Source: Frankia sp. R82 (GTDB lineage Bacteria; Actinomycetota; Actinomycetes; Frankiales; Frankiaceae). Taken from it: a stretch of DNA of 41,981 nt. The notes beneath the pieces are model-generated. The model was not told the DNA's origin. It did not search any database and saw nothing but the letters and a program-made list of their open reading frames with translations. Position 1 is the stretch's first letter. The number at the start of each line of letters is the position of its first letter. The position numbers were made by a program, and so were the translations under genes. Location: positions 1-41,981 of the forward strand of contig NZ_JAMQQG010000018.1 in assembly GCF_023716925.1 (NCBI RefSeq), in the 5' to 3' direction. Positions 16,124-25,497 of this stretch are shown in pieces.

Positions 16124-17242
16124 CTACTGCGGGTCCGGGTGCTCCCTGCCGGCGGCGATGGTCGCCGTCACCTCGGCGACTCGTTGCTCCTCCCGTGTGC
16201 GCAGGCGTTCGACGTCGAGTGCCTCGGCGGCGTCGTCGTCCTGTGCCATGAGCTGGTCCAGGTCGGCGTCGCCGAGGTCCACAACGCCCATGTCGACGTA
16301 GGCCTGCCGCAGCCGTGGGCCCCACAGGCCGATGTCCTTCACGCACGGCACGACCCGGGCGAACAGCAGCGTGCGGAAGATCCTCATCATCTCGCTGGCC
16401 TCGACCAGTTCCCTGGCCTCCGCCGGGCGCAGACCGAGGTTCTCCAGGACCTCGACGCCCTGGATCCGGTCGCGCATCAGGTAGCAGCCCTCGATCACGA
16501 ACTCCTCACGTTCCCGGAGCTCGGCGTCGGAAAGCCCCCGATAGTAGTCGCGCAGCGCGATCCGGCCGAAGGCCACATGCCGGGCCTCGTCCTGCATGAC
16601 ATAGGTGAGCAGCTGCTTCGGGAGCGGCTTCGTCGTGCTGTCCCGGATCAGGCCGAAGGCGGCGAGGGCCAGGCCCTCGATGAGGACCTGCATGCCCAGG
16701 TACGGCAGGTCCCACCGCGTGTCGTTCAGGCTGTCGGCCAGCAGGCCCTGGAGACTGTCATTGATCGGGTAGAGCAGGCCGATCTTCTCGTGCAGAAACC
16801 TGGTGTAGATCTCGACGTGCCGGGCCTCGTCGACCACCTGGGTGGCGGAGTAGAGCTTCGCGTCCAGGCCGGGGGAGGTCTCCACGATGCGTGCCGCGCA
16901 GATCAGCGCGCCCTGCTCGCCGTGCAGGAACTGGGAGAACTGCCAGGCGGCGAAGTGCCGGCGCACCTGTGTACGGTCGGCCGCCGACATGCGGTTCCAG
17001 TGGTCGGTTCCGAACAGGACGCTCGCCTCGTCGGGAATGCCCAACGGATCATCGGGGTCGACGTCCAGGTCCCAGTCGATCCGTCTGGTCGAGTCCCACT
17101 GCCGGTCCTTGCCCTTCTGGTACAGGTCCAGCAGCCGGCCGTGCTCGGGGTCGTATTCCCAGGTGAAAACAGGGTGGCCGCCGGCGTCGGCGGTCCAGCG
17201 GTCTGCTTCGGGGGTCTGCGTGTAGAGATCTCGCGTGGACAC
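16124..17242 (-). CDS. Ferritin-like diiron protein (R2/AurF-like oxygenase candidate)
   Basis: A 372-residue protein with a four-helix-bundle diiron site laid out twice with identical spacing: E109 then E139-A-R-H142, and E189 then E219-A-R-H222 (E-x29-EARH in both). This is the E...DExRH signature of ribonucleotide-reductase R2-like and AurF-type oxygenases. It is too long and lacks the motifs of a true R2 radical subunit, so a monooxygenase or N-oxygenase is more likely. The start is the GTG at 17242, preceded by GAGGGAG. The C-terminal 40 residues are acidic. It converges on the acyl-CoA dehydrogenase gene (74-nt gap) and diverges from the GNAT/PLP-decarboxylase pair. Substrate unknown. 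Confidence 0.8.
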   Translation of the reverse strand: MSTRDLYTQTPEADRWTADAGGHPVFTWEYDPEHGRLLDLYQKGKDRQWDSTRRIDWDLDVDPDDPLGIPDEASVLFGTDHWNRMSAADRTQVRRHFAAWQFSQFLHGEQGALICAARIVETSPGLDAKLYSATQVVDEARHVEIYTRFLHEKIGLLYPINDSLQGLLADSLNDTRWDLPYLGMQVLIEGLALAAFGLIRDSTTKPLPKQLLTYVMQDEARHVAFGRIALRDYYRGLSDAELREREEFVIEGCYLMRDRIQGVEVLENLGLRPAEARELVEASEMMRIFRTLLFARVVPCVKDIGLWGPRLRQAYVDMGVVDLGDADLDQLMAQDDDAAEALDVERLRTREEQRVAEVTATIAAGREHPDPQ

Positions 17243-17832
17243 CAGCTGTGCTCCCTCATTGCCGGATGACGCTCCCCGACGAATACTGCGCCCTGGTGAC
17301 CGGGCCGGCCACATCGATCTCTCTATCAGGCCATAGGGGAACAGTATAATGCGACATCGGGGTCGCGGAGGGTTCTGTCGAAAACTCCCAGAATTTGCCG
17401 GAGGTATGCTCCGATTCTTTCGGCACGCAACCTGCATGGTGAATTGAGGGCATCCGTGCCGAGTCGTGTGGGAAAATATTCGGCTCGCTGTCCCGTGCCA
17501 GGTGAAGGCGTCCGACCTGGGTCGAGACGTCGCTTGGGCGGAAGTTTCGCGGGGACCGGTTCCGTGGCCATGGCATTCGGCCGGAAAGTATCGCGTGATC
17601 ATTTTTCGGGTGAGCGCCCCGGACCGCTGTCAAGGTAGGTGCTCAGGTATTTCGAAGAGTTATCGAACGATGGTTACCGGCTGGCAATTTATGGTCGATC
17701 CCGGCGCCGGTGCGACACTGGCCACGGCTGCGGGAGACATGCCGGTGTCCGGCAACATGGCGCCGATTCCTCCCGGCCCAGTCAACGGGTGGCAGGAAAC
17801 CCGCTCCACGGGTTGCAGGAAGAGGTGCCGAG
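17243..17832. other. Divergent intergenic region between the diiron and GNAT genes
   Basis: No gene is supported in this 590-nt stretch. Base composition is visibly less GC-rich than the surrounding genes (for example 17336-17351, 17470-17485, 17648-17695). It presumably holds promoters for the leftward diiron gene and the rightward GNAT/decarboxylase operon. A short inverted repeat CGGGT/ACCCG occurs just before the GNAT gene (about 17788-17806). Confidence 0.5.
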
Positions 17833-18495
17833 ATGACCATGCCGACGACGAGTTCCAGCCACACCCGTAGACCTCGGAGAAACCCGGTCCTGGTCACCGC
17901 CACACCGGACATGGCGGCGGTGGTCGATACCCTCACCCAGGCGTTCGGCCCTGACCCGATCCTGAACTGGGCCTTCCCGCCGACCGTCGCACACCGCGAA
18001 CGGTTGATGGCCGCCTTCTTCCGGATCACCACCGAACTACTGCTCGAACACGGCGGGCAGGTGGGGGTCGCACCCGAGTACGCCGCGGTCGCCGTGTGGT
18101 CGCCGCCCGGCGAGCCGGCATTGGGTGAGCGGGAACAGGCGCGGTACTTCCGGCGTCTGGCCGAGGCCTGCGGCGAGTGTGGCGAACGGGCTGTCGCGCT
18201 GATGCGGGCCCTCGACGACCAGCACCCGCCGGGCCTGCCGGCCCACTATCACGTGATGTTCGCCGCCGCGCGTCCCGAACCGGCGGCTGTGGGGCGGGCC
18301 GTCCTGCTCATACGTGCCCTGCTGAAGCTGGAGGACCTGCGGGGTTTTGGCCTGTACGCGGAGGCGTCGAGCCAGCAGAACCGCGACCTGTGGTTGGAGA
18401 TGGGGCTGCGCCGGGTCGGCAACGAGATCGTGCTGCCGGCCGGCGGACCATCCCTCTACCCCGTCTGGCGCGAACCGGATCCGCCCGCGGTGTGA
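17833..18495 (+). CDS. GNAT-family N-acetyltransferase
   Basis: A 220-residue acetyl-CoA-dependent N-acyltransferase. The N-terminal part (LTQAFGPDPILNWAFPP) and the C-terminal segment LYAEASSQQNRDLWLEMGLRRVG, corresponding to the L-E-A-S-x-x-N-x-x-LY-x-x-x-GF motif of GNAT proteins, support the call; the acetyl-CoA loop itself is degenerate. The ATG at 17833 follows AGGAAGAGG. The PLP decarboxylase gene starts 37 nt after its stop, so the two are likely co-transcribed. An attractive but unproven reading is that it acylates the amine made by the decarboxylase. Confidence 0.82.
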   Translation: MTMPTTSSSHTRRPRRNPVLVTATPDMAAVVDTLTQAFGPDPILNWAFPPTVAHRERLMAAFFRITTELLLEHGGQVGVAPEYAAVAVWSPPGEPALGEREQARYFRRLAEACGECGERAVALMRALDDQHPPGLPAHYHVMFAAARPEPAAVGRAVLLIRALLKLEDLRGFGLYAEASSQQNRDLWLEMGLRRVGNEIVLPAGGPSLYPVWREPDPPAV

Positions 18496-18532
18496 TCCCG
18501 CGGACGCGGGACACGCCCGACCGGACAGAGGA

Positions 18533-20254
18533 ATGATGTCAGAACATCCTACGGACCCAGGAGTTCCCGAGATCGCCTTCGGGCCGGCGGACACGCCCTG
18601 GCGGAACTCCTTCGGTGGACTCGCGCTGATTTCGGGATCACCCGACGTGACGCCGCCCAGCAGCGATCCCCGCCAGGCCTACGTCAGTGTCCAGGGAACC
18701 CCCTACGGTCAGTTCCAACTGCCTGCCAGTGGACTCACCGAAGATCAGTATGCGGCGGCGGAGGATCTTTTCCGATCCTGGCTGGAGCAGCAGTGCAAGG
18801 CGTCGGTCGGCTTCCAGGTCAGCGGCGACCTGGATTACCAGGAACGTCTTGGGCCATACCTCGGTCTGACTCTCAACAATGTGGGGGATCCATACCAGAC
18901 CGGCGCCTACACCCACAACTCGAAGATCCTCGAGCGTGCGGTGCTCGACTACTTCGCCTCCCTCTGGAACGCCAAGTGGCCGCACCGGAGGGACGACCCC
19001 GACTCCTACTGGGGATACTCCCTGACGATGGGTGCCAGCGAGGGGAACCTGTACGGCCTGTGGAATGCCCGGGAGTATCTCTCCGGGCACCTTATGCTGC
19101 ATTCTGGACAGGATCCACGGCCATCCGGCGGTGGCCGGTACGCACCGGCTGGTGGTCCGGCCGGGCCGGGATCGAACAGCTTTCACCCGGTCATCTTCTA
19201 CTCGCAGGACACGCACTACTCCTTGACCAAGGCGACCAGGATACTGGGTATCGACACCTTCCAGGACGTCGGCCGCCGCTGGTTCCCGGACGAGAACCCG
19301 TTGGATCCGGGCACCCCCTGGCCGGCGGAGGTGCCGTCGGTCGGTGGCGCCGACGGCGATGGCACGATCGACGTCGACCGGCTGGCGGTGCTTGTGGAGT
19401 TCTTCGCGTCCCGCGGGTTTCCCGTTCTGGTCAACCTGAACTACGGTTCGACCTTCAAGGGTTCCTACGACGATGTGGAGGCTGCATCGAGGACGGTTCA
19501 CGAGATCTGCGCGAAACACGGCCTGGACGAACGCCCCGTCTATTTCGACCACCATGCCCGTGAAGACCAGGTCCAGCCCGGGAACTTCGATCTGCGCACC
19601 GGGTACTGGGTCCACGTGGACGGTGCGCTGGGCGCTGGCTATGTTCCCTATCTGGAGATGGCCCGCCGGGCCGGCCTGGTCGCGGCGGCGCCCCCGGTGT
19701 TCGACTTCCGCCTGTCGACGGTGCACTCCATCACCGCGAGCGGCCACAAGTGGATGGGGGCACCCTGGCCGTGCGGAGTCTTCATGACACGCACCGGGCT
19801 CCAGATGGTTCCGCCCCGGGAGTCCGAGTACATAGGATCGGCCGACACGACCCTCGCCGGATCACGCAACGGATTCTCGCCCCTGTTGATGTGGGATTAT
19901 CTGGCTCGCCACTCCTACGACGAACAGGCCCGGTGGGCAGCCGAATGCGACCGGATGGCAGCGTACGCCGAGAGCTGCCTGCGAGCGCTCGAGAAGGAGC
20001 TGGGTCTCGATCTGTGGGTGGCGCGCAGCCCGTTCTCGCTCACCGTTCGCTTTCGCCGGCCCGCTGCCTGGCTCGTCCAGAAGTACTCGCTGTCGTACGA
20101 GACGATCCACGTGCGCGGGCGGCGGCGAACCTACGCGCACCTGTTCACGATGCGGCATGTGACACCCGATGTGGTTGACGGACTGGTCCGCGATCTCCGT
20201 CGGCCGGGAGCGTTTCCGGTTGGGGACCCCGTCGAGCAGGAACAGGTCGGGTGA
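18533..20254 (+). CDS. Group II pyridoxal-phosphate-dependent decarboxylase (histidine/aromatic amino-acid decarboxylase-like)
   Basis: A 573-residue PLP enzyme. The cofactor Lys is K406 in ITASGHKWMGAPWPCGVFM, the Asp contacting the pyridine ring is in HVDGALGAGYVPY, and the ring-stacking His lies in SQDTHYSLTKATRILGI. GASEGNLYGLWNAREYL is the phosphate-binding region. These match group II decarboxylases, closest in pattern to the bacterial histidine decarboxylase type, but the substrate amino acid is undetermined. It is longer than the usual ~480 residues, with an N-terminal extension of about 60 residues. The adjacent ATGs at 18533 and 18536 both follow AGAGGA closely. It is the second gene of an operon with the GNAT. 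Confidence 0.87.
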   Translation: MMSEHPTDPGVPEIAFGPADTPWRNSFGGLALISGSPDVTPPSSDPRQAYVSVQGTPYGQFQLPASGLTEDQYAAAEDLFRSWLEQQCKASVGFQVSGDLDYQERLGPYLGLTLNNVGDPYQTGAYTHNSKILERAVLDYFASLWNAKWPHRRDDPDSYWGYSLTMGASEGNLYGLWNAREYLSGHLMLHSGQDPRPSGGGRYAPAGGPAGPGSNSFHPVIFYSQDTHYSLTKATRILGIDTFQDVGRRWFPDENPLDPGTPWPAEVPSVGGADGDGTIDVDRLAVLVEFFASRGFPVLVNLNYGSTFKGSYDDVEAASRTVHEICAKHGLDERPVYFDHHAREDQVQPGNFDLRTGYWVHVDGALGAGYVPYLEMARRAGLVAAAPPVFDFRLSTVHSITASGHKWMGAPWPCGVFMTRTGLQMVPPRESEYIGSADTTLAGSRNGFSPLLMWDYLARHSYDEQARWAAECDRMAAYAESCLRALEKELGLDLWVARSPFSLTVRFRRPAAWLVQKYSLSYETIHVRGRRRTYAHLFTMRHVTPDVVDGLVRDLRRPGAFPVGDPVEQEQVG

Positions 20255-20366
20255 CGAGCTGGCGAGCTGTGATGCCCAGGACCCACCCGCCCTGACCCGC
20301 CTGCCCGCGATCTCCCTGGCTGACGAGGCCCGCCGCGTCACCGCGTGGGGCGACGCGCGAGCGGGC

Positions 20367-21050
20367 TCAGCTCTCGGTGACGGCCTCGGGGATGGGGGCG
20401 CCGGTGACGTCGTGCGCGGCGACGGCGGCCGGAACGGCCCCGCCCAGCGGGTGGGCTTGCCAGTCGACGAAGGTCCAGCCGGCTGCGGGGTCGCCGTCGA
20501 GGGTGACCATGCCCGTGTTCGCGAGCCACCGGTCCTCGACGGATCCCACGCCATGGGCCCGCAGGCCCGCCCAGGCCCGGATCGCGGCACCGTGACTGAC
20601 GACCAGGACGGCGTCGGACTCGTCGTGCGCGGCTGCGATGCCGGCGAGGGCGGCGTCATAGCGGGCGACAAACGCGTGCCCGGAGTGCCCACCCGGCAAC
20701 GCGCGGTCCAGATCGCCCTGCAGCCAGCTGCCGATCACGTCGATGTACGCCACGACGGAGGCCCGGTCGCTACGCAGCTCAAGATCACCCGCGGTGATCT
20801 CCTCGATGCCCTCCACCACGGTGACCCCCAGCCCACGGGCTTGGGCGAGGGGCGCCGCGGTGAGCTGGGTGCGGATCAGGATCGAGGCGTACAGCGCTGA
20901 AATCGGTTGCCCGTGCAGCGCGTCGGGCAGGGCCTGCGCCTGCGTGTGGCCGAAAGCCGTCAGCTCGGCTCCCGGCCGGCCGGTGTCGAGGGCACCGGCG
21001 ACGTTGTGCGGGGTCTGTCCGTGGCGGAGCAACATGAGACGCATCGCCAC
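20367..21050 (-). CDS. Histidine phosphatase family (phosphoglycerate mutase-like) protein
   Basis: A 227-residue cytosolic phosphatase. The phosphohistidine motif LLRHGQTPHN is at residues 7-16, the second catalytic His is in VVSHGAAIRAW, and a Glu/Asp-rich segment IEEITAGDLE lies in between, as in branch 1 of the superfamily. It could be a phosphatase or a mutase; isolated members of this length are mostly phosphatases of unknown substrate. Start GTG 21050 or ATG 21044. It converges with the decarboxylase gene over a 112-nt gap. Confidence 0.88.
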   Translation of the reverse strand: MAMRLMLLRHGQTPHNVAGALDTGRPGAELTAFGHTQAQALPDALHGQPISALYASILIRTQLTAAPLAQARGLGVTVVEGIEEITAGDLELRSDRASVVAYIDVIGSWLQGDLDRALPGGHSGHAFVARYDAALAGIAAAHDESDAVLVVSHGAAIRAWAGLRAHGVGSVEDRWLANTGMVTLDGDPAAGWTFVDWQAHPLGGAVPAAVAAHDVTGAPIPEAVTES

Positions 21051-21213
21051 GGATTCTAGTGTTGTGCCCGCCGTCGCGCGATTGCTGTGACGTGCCTCCG
21101 AGCGTGGGCGACACGGCGGACGGACCCCCGGTGGTCGGGCAGGTCCGGTGGTCGAGCAGGTCCGGTGGTCGAGCAGGTCCGGGGATCAGCGGGAATCGGC
21201 CGGGCCGCCGGAA

Positions 21214-23028
21214 TCAGCCGGTGAGCAGGGCGGTCGCGGCGAAGCCGAGCACCGTCGCCGCGATGGTGAGGCGGATCGGCAGCTGGGCCCGTTCGACCAG
21301 CGCGGGTCGCCGCGAGATCGCGGACAGCGGCCCGGCGATCATCGCCAGCAGTGCACCCGCCCACACCAGCGCGGACAGGTCGGCCATGTCCGGGTTGAGC
21401 CCGACCACGACGATGGTGGCGATCAGCGCGGCGGCGAACAGGGCCTGGGGCAGCAGCAGCAGCGACATCCGCGGCAGCGCGGTCTTCGCGGTGGTGCCGG
21501 ACTCGGGCCGTCCGGCGAGCACGACGCGCACGAACGCCAGCGCGTACAGCGGCGCGTTGAACAGGGTGCTCGCGATCGTGCGGTGCGCGCCGCGCAGACC
21601 GGCGTGGTAGGCGACGAGCAGCATCGAGCCGAGCAGGTACGGCAGCGCGTGCAGCATGTAGGCGGTCAGCGAGCTGCCGGCGGCGATCTGGATCCCGGCC
21701 ACGGCGCTCAGCGGCGGACCGAGCAGGAACATCATCTGCGCACAGGCCACCAGGTAGCCGATGCCGGTGTGCAGGTAGTGCGCGCGCTGCCAGCCGCTGA
21801 GCCCCGGCTTGCGCAGTGGGCTGTCGAACAGCAGCAGGCGTAGCCCGTCCATCGCCCACCGGCTGCGCTGGCGGGCGTACTCGGCGGCGGTGGCCGGCGC
21901 GATGCCGACGGACACCGGCTGTGGATGGTAGACACTGCGCCAGCCGCGGGAATGCAGTTCGTAGGACGTGTGCAGGTCCTCGACGATGTTCCATTCGCTG
22001 AAACCGCCGGCGGACTCGAGTGCCGTACGCCGGTACAGGGTGCCGTTTCCGCAGGAACTCGCCGCGCCGTCGCGGTCCTTCGCCGGCTGCACCGCCCGGT
22101 ACAGCATGGGCTCGGCATTGTTGAGCACGTCGTACCGGCCGACGTCGAAACGCTGCTCGGTGCAGACGAACCCGACCGTCGGGACCCGCAGATAGCCCAG
22201 GACCCGCTCGGCCAGGTCGGGAACGGCGATGTGGTCGGCGTCCAGCGTCATGATCGCCTCGGCGTCGGTGCGGGCCAGGGCGTGGTTCAGGTTCGCGGCC
22301 TTGCCCCTGGTCCCGTCCGTGCGGGTGAAGCAGGTCAGGCCGAGCCGGGCGGCCAGCTCGTCGATCTCACGCCAGTTGTTCCGGCGGGCGATTCGACCGT
22401 CGTTGAGGACGTAGGTGCGATGCGGGTAGTCGATGGCGACGGCCGCCCGCAGCGTCGCCTCGACGATCTCCACCGGCTCGCCGCAGACGGTGACGAACAC
22501 GTCCAGGGTGCCCACGGGCGCCGGCGCACGGCGGACCCGACCCGGCCGGATCCGCGCGGTCATCACCGCCGTCCACACGACCGCGAAATAGCTGGCGACC
22601 TCCGCCGCGTAGAACAGGCCTCCGGCCACCCCGGTGCCACCCAACCCACCGGCCCGCCAGACCAGGTACACCGCCCCGATCAGGACGACGACCATGGCCA
22701 GCGCTGGTCCGGCAAGGGTGCGCAACCGGCCGACGGGTACCCCTTCCCAGGCGTCCTCGTCGGTCAGCGGCGCCATCTCCGTCAGCGGCGCCGGCCCGGT
22801 CTGGCGTGCCGAGGTGGACGGACCGGTGTGAACGGTGCCGGCCGTGGTCTCGATGACGGCGGCCTGGGTGGGAATCGTGGGCCGGTGGGACGTCATGGGG
22901 GTCAGGGGTCTCGTGGTGCTGGCGGGTGGTGCTGGTGGCGGAAGCCGGGCCGGGGCCCGCTGTGCCGTCAGTGTGGTGACCTCATGGACGTCCGCACTGT
23001 CTCCACCCTCGGGTCCGGCAGGATTCAC
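21214..23028 (-). CDS. Cellulose synthase-like family 2 glycosyltransferase
   Basis: A membrane processive glycosyltransferase of 604 residues that should polymerise sugar from a UDP-sugar donor on the cytoplasmic face. An N-terminal low-complexity region (about residues 1-110) is followed by two membrane helices, the catalytic domain with the GT-A core (DVFVTVCGEPVEI), D263-x-D265 in LDADH, the general-base ED in NIVEDLHTSYEL (about 347) and QRSRW (about 385), then further helices. The QxxRW motif marks processive enzymes of the BcsA/hyaluronan type. No c-di-GMP PilZ domain is seen. The GTG start at 23028 is chosen for AGGAGA seven bases upstream; ATG 23058 and GTG 23088 are alternatives. 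No bcsB or glycosidase partner is adjacent. Confidence 0.88.
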   Translation of the reverse strand: MNPAGPEGGDSADVHEVTTLTAQRAPARLPPPAPPASTTRPLTPMTSHRPTIPTQAAVIETTAGTVHTGPSTSARQTGPAPLTEMAPLTDEDAWEGVPVGRLRTLAGPALAMVVVLIGAVYLVWRAGGLGGTGVAGGLFYAAEVASYFAVVWTAVMTARIRPGRVRRAPAPVGTLDVFVTVCGEPVEIVEATLRAAVAIDYPHRTYVLNDGRIARRNNWREIDELAARLGLTCFTRTDGTRGKAANLNHALARTDAEAIMTLDADHIAVPDLAERVLGYLRVPTVGFVCTEQRFDVGRYDVLNNAEPMLYRAVQPAKDRDGAASSCGNGTLYRRTALESAGGFSEWNIVEDLHTSYELHSRGWRSVYHPQPVSVGIAPATAAEYARQRSRWAMDGLRLLLFDSPLRKPGLSGWQRAHYLHTGIGYLVACAQMMFLLGPPLSAVAGIQIAAGSSLTAYMLHALPYLLGSMLLVAYHAGLRGAHRTIASTLFNAPLYALAFVRVVLAGRPESGTTAKTALPRMSLLLLPQALFAAALIATIVVVGLNPDMADLSALVWAGALLAMIAGPLSAISRRPALVERAQLPIRLTIAATVLGFAATALLTG

Positions 23029-23718
23029 GGGGGATCTCCTCTCGATTTCCGGTGGCATCCTCCCATCTGGCCTTTTGCTCGAATACACCGCCCACCGAAG
23101 GTCCGGTCAACGTTGAATAATTTAGAAATTCCCCGGGGGTGTCGCACGCGTGGTGCGTAACTTCCCAGTTCGGACGAGTTTTCTGGGTTTGATCCGCCCT
23201 TCCGTGAAAGGGGACCCCCGTGCGTGTCGGAAGGGGGCCACCGTTGCGAGGGAAACGTGCTGTCGGCCGGCGGTGCCGAGCCACGGCGCCGTCGAGGATG
23301 CCCTGAGTGGTGTCGAGCAGCTGCGCGCCACTCCTGTCCTCCGCGCAATGTAGCCATCCTGATACTGGGTGTGCGTATTGTGGCTCGATCGTTGCGAGGC
23401 CCGGGGTCACCCGCCACAGCGTGGTCGCTCAGCCCGGCTGTCACCGTGCCCAGCGACCGCGCTCCGCACCCTGACCATGGCAGCCTCTGAACCACGAGAA
23501 TACTGCCTGGTCGGCCGGGCGAAGAGGATCGAGATCCGGATCCGCCGGCATTCTCCCCGCAGAGAAGTGGGTGGCCGGTTTGCTGGAGGTTGGAATCGGC
23601 CCGGCTACGTGGTCTGTGTCGGGACGGCTCCCGGCCCCGCGGGCCACAGTCATGCGGCCTTGGACAGCGCCGCAGAAAAACGAGGTGCGCCGAGGCGTTC
23701 TCGGCTGGACCATGAGGC
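23029..23718. other. Divergent intergenic region between the GT2 gene and the GNAT pseudogene
   Basis: No credible gene on either strand; the long open frames are Arg/Pro/Ser-rich with no family features. An AT-rich island at 23113-23136 lies about 90 nt upstream of the glycosyltransferase start and probably holds its promoter. An 8-bp inverted repeat (CCCTTCCG at 23197-23204 with CGGAAGGG at 23228-23235) lies farther out. Confidence 0.5.
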
Positions 23719-24583
23719 GTGGCCTGGTTCATGACGGATAACCCTGATGACTATCTTGCGGCGGCGGGCGGTTTTCTGACGTCGCGGCTGGCGGAGAACA
23801 CCGTGCTGGTGACGGTCGTCGAGACGCTGCGGGCGCGAGGCCTGGCGGCGTTCGGGGATGCTGCTCCGCTGTTCGGCTGGTGGGCTGTCGGCCGATGGTC
23901 TCGTGGCGAGTGCTTTTGTACACACCCCGCCCTACGGTCTCCTGCTGACGAAGGCTTCGGAGCAGGCCGTGGAGTCGCTGGTCGCGTCCTGGCCGTCCGG
24001 AAGGCCGCTGTCCGGGGTGAATGCCAGCGGTGATGTTGCCCGCGCGTTCGCGTCGGCGTGGCAGCGACGGACGGCTGCCGCGGCGCATCTTCGTCGTCGG
24101 GAGCGGTTGTACCGGCTCGGGAGCCTGGTGCCGCCGCGGCCCGGCCCCGCGGGTCGTCCCCGGGTGGCCGAGGCGGCCGACCGGGATCTGCTGGTGGCCT
24201 GGATCGCGGCCTTCCATCGGGATCTCGGTGATTCGGTCGGTGATGCGGCACGGCAGGTCGACAATCGGCTCGGCTACGGCGGCCTCACCGTGTGGGAGGT
24301 TGATGGCACGCCGGTCTCGGTAGCAGGTATTGCCCAGCCGGTGGGCGCGATGGTGCGTGTCGGGCCCGTTTACACGCCGCCGGCGTTGCGGCGCCATGGC
24401 TATGCCGGTGCGGTGACGGCAGCGGTGAGCCAGGCGGCCCTCGACGCGGGAGCGCGCGAGGTCCTGCTGTTCACCGATCTGGCGAACCCGACCAGCAACG
24501 GTGTGTATCAACGGCTCGGCTTCGTGCCGGTCGAAGAGCGCGCCGTGGTGCTGTTCACGCCGGTGGCCGGGTCAGGAACCTGA
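23719..24583 (+). pseudogene. Frameshifted GNAT-family N-acetyltransferase
   Basis: Two overlapping frames encode one protein. The first frame gives the N-terminus (MTDNPDDYLAAAGGFLTSRL, then AFGDAAPLFGWW) and runs on into unrelated sequence. From about 23885 the second frame continues with ADGLVASAFVHTPPYGLLL to a complete GNAT C-terminus: GPVYTPPALRRHGYAGAVT is the acetyl-CoA loop and LFTDLANPTSNGVYQRLGF the C-terminal motif. Removing one G from TGGTGGG near 23879-23883 restores a single frame. This may be a true pseudogene, a sequencing error or, less likely, programmed frameshifting. The GTG at 23719 or ATG at 23731 starts the first frame. Confidence 0.8.
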
Positions 24584-24660
24584 CGACCAGAGGCGATCAT
24601 TCGACGCCAGACGGTCGCTGTGGGCCGTCGAGATCTGTCCATGGGAGATATGGTCTGTCG

Positions 24661-25497
24661 GTGGTTATGGCGGAGCCGGGGGTCGGTTTCGGCCCGCGGG
24701 CCACGGCACGGGTGTACTGGCGGCTGTTGCGGGCGGGTTTTCGCCGGCAGTCGGCCTATCGGGCGGCGATGCTGGGTGGGCTGGCGGCCAACACGGCGTT
24801 CGGGCTGCTCAAGGTGGCGGTGCTGTTCGCCACGGTCCGGGCGGCCGGCGGTGAGGTGGCCGGCTACGACGTCGGGCAGATGAACGCCTACATCTGGATT
24901 TCCCAGGGGTTGCTCGGCGCGCTCAACCTCAACGGGCGCAGCGAGATGGCCACCCGGGTGAAGGACGGGTCTGTCGTGGTCGACTTCCTGCGTCCGCTCG
25001 ATGTGCAGGCGGCCGAGATCACGATCGAGGTCGGGCGTGCACTGTTCGCGCTGATCTCGCGCGCCATTCCGATGCTTGCTATCGGGGCTGCCATCGGAAT
25101 GGCGCTGCCGGCCTCGGCGGCGGCATTCCCGCTCGGCGCGCTCAGCATCGTGCTGGGAATCGTGCTTTCGGTGGCGAGTGCCTACCTGGTCGGGGTCGCC
25201 GGGTTCTGGCTGGTGGAGACGCGCGGCATCCAGATCTGCTACATGGTGATGTCAGGTTTCCTGGCCGGCATGTTCGTTCCGGTCGCGCTGTTTCCGCCGT
25301 TTCTGCGAATCCTGGCGCAGGCGACACCGTTCCCGGCCATGATGATGTACCCGGTGGACGTGCTCGGCGGGCACACCGACGTCGCTGGCATGTGCGGCCG
25401 GCTGGCGGCCCAGGTCGCCTGGCTGGCCGGCATCGCGGCGCTGGGTCAGGTCCTCACCCGCGCCGGCCGGCGCCATCTGGAGGTGCAGGGTGGCTGA
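24661..25497 (+). CDS. ABC-2 family exporter permease, first subunit
   Basis: A 278-residue integral membrane protein with about six hydrophobic helices, first of two related permeases followed by their ATPase. The architecture (N-terminal YWRLLRAGFRRQSAYRAAMLGG, a loop GRSEMATRVKDGSVVVDFLRP, then C-terminal helices) is that of the ABC-2-like permeases that come in pairs beside one ATPase. The start is GTG 24661 or ATG 24667; GGGAGA lies 11-16 nt upstream. Its stop lies inside a 16-bp tandem repeat that leads into the second permease. Cargo unknown. Confidence 0.85.
   Translation: MVMAEPGVGFGPRATARVYWRLLRAGFRRQSAYRAAMLGGLAANTAFGLLKVAVLFATVRAAGGEVAGYDVGQMNAYIWISQGLLGALNLNGRSEMATRVKDGSVVVDFLRPLDVQAAEITIEVGRALFALISRAIPMLAIGAAIGMALPASAAAFPLGALSIVLGIVLSVASAYLVGVAGFWLVETRGIQICYMVMSGFLAGMFVPVALFPPFLRILAQATPFPAMMMYPVDVLGGHTDVAGMCGRLAAQVAWLAGIAALGQVLTRAGRRHLEVQGG

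Noticed and set aside
16139-17269. A 376-codon rightward open frame
   Set aside because: It is antisense to the diiron protein, which has convincing metal-site motifs on the other strand.
21925-23160. A 411-codon rightward frame opposite the glycosyltransferase
   Set aside because: Antisense shadow; the DxD, ED and QxxRW motifs lie on the minus strand.
23025-23732. A 235-codon leftward frame upstream of the glycosyltransferase
   Set aside because: Arg/Pro/Ser-rich translation with no family features; the region is better read as non-coding.
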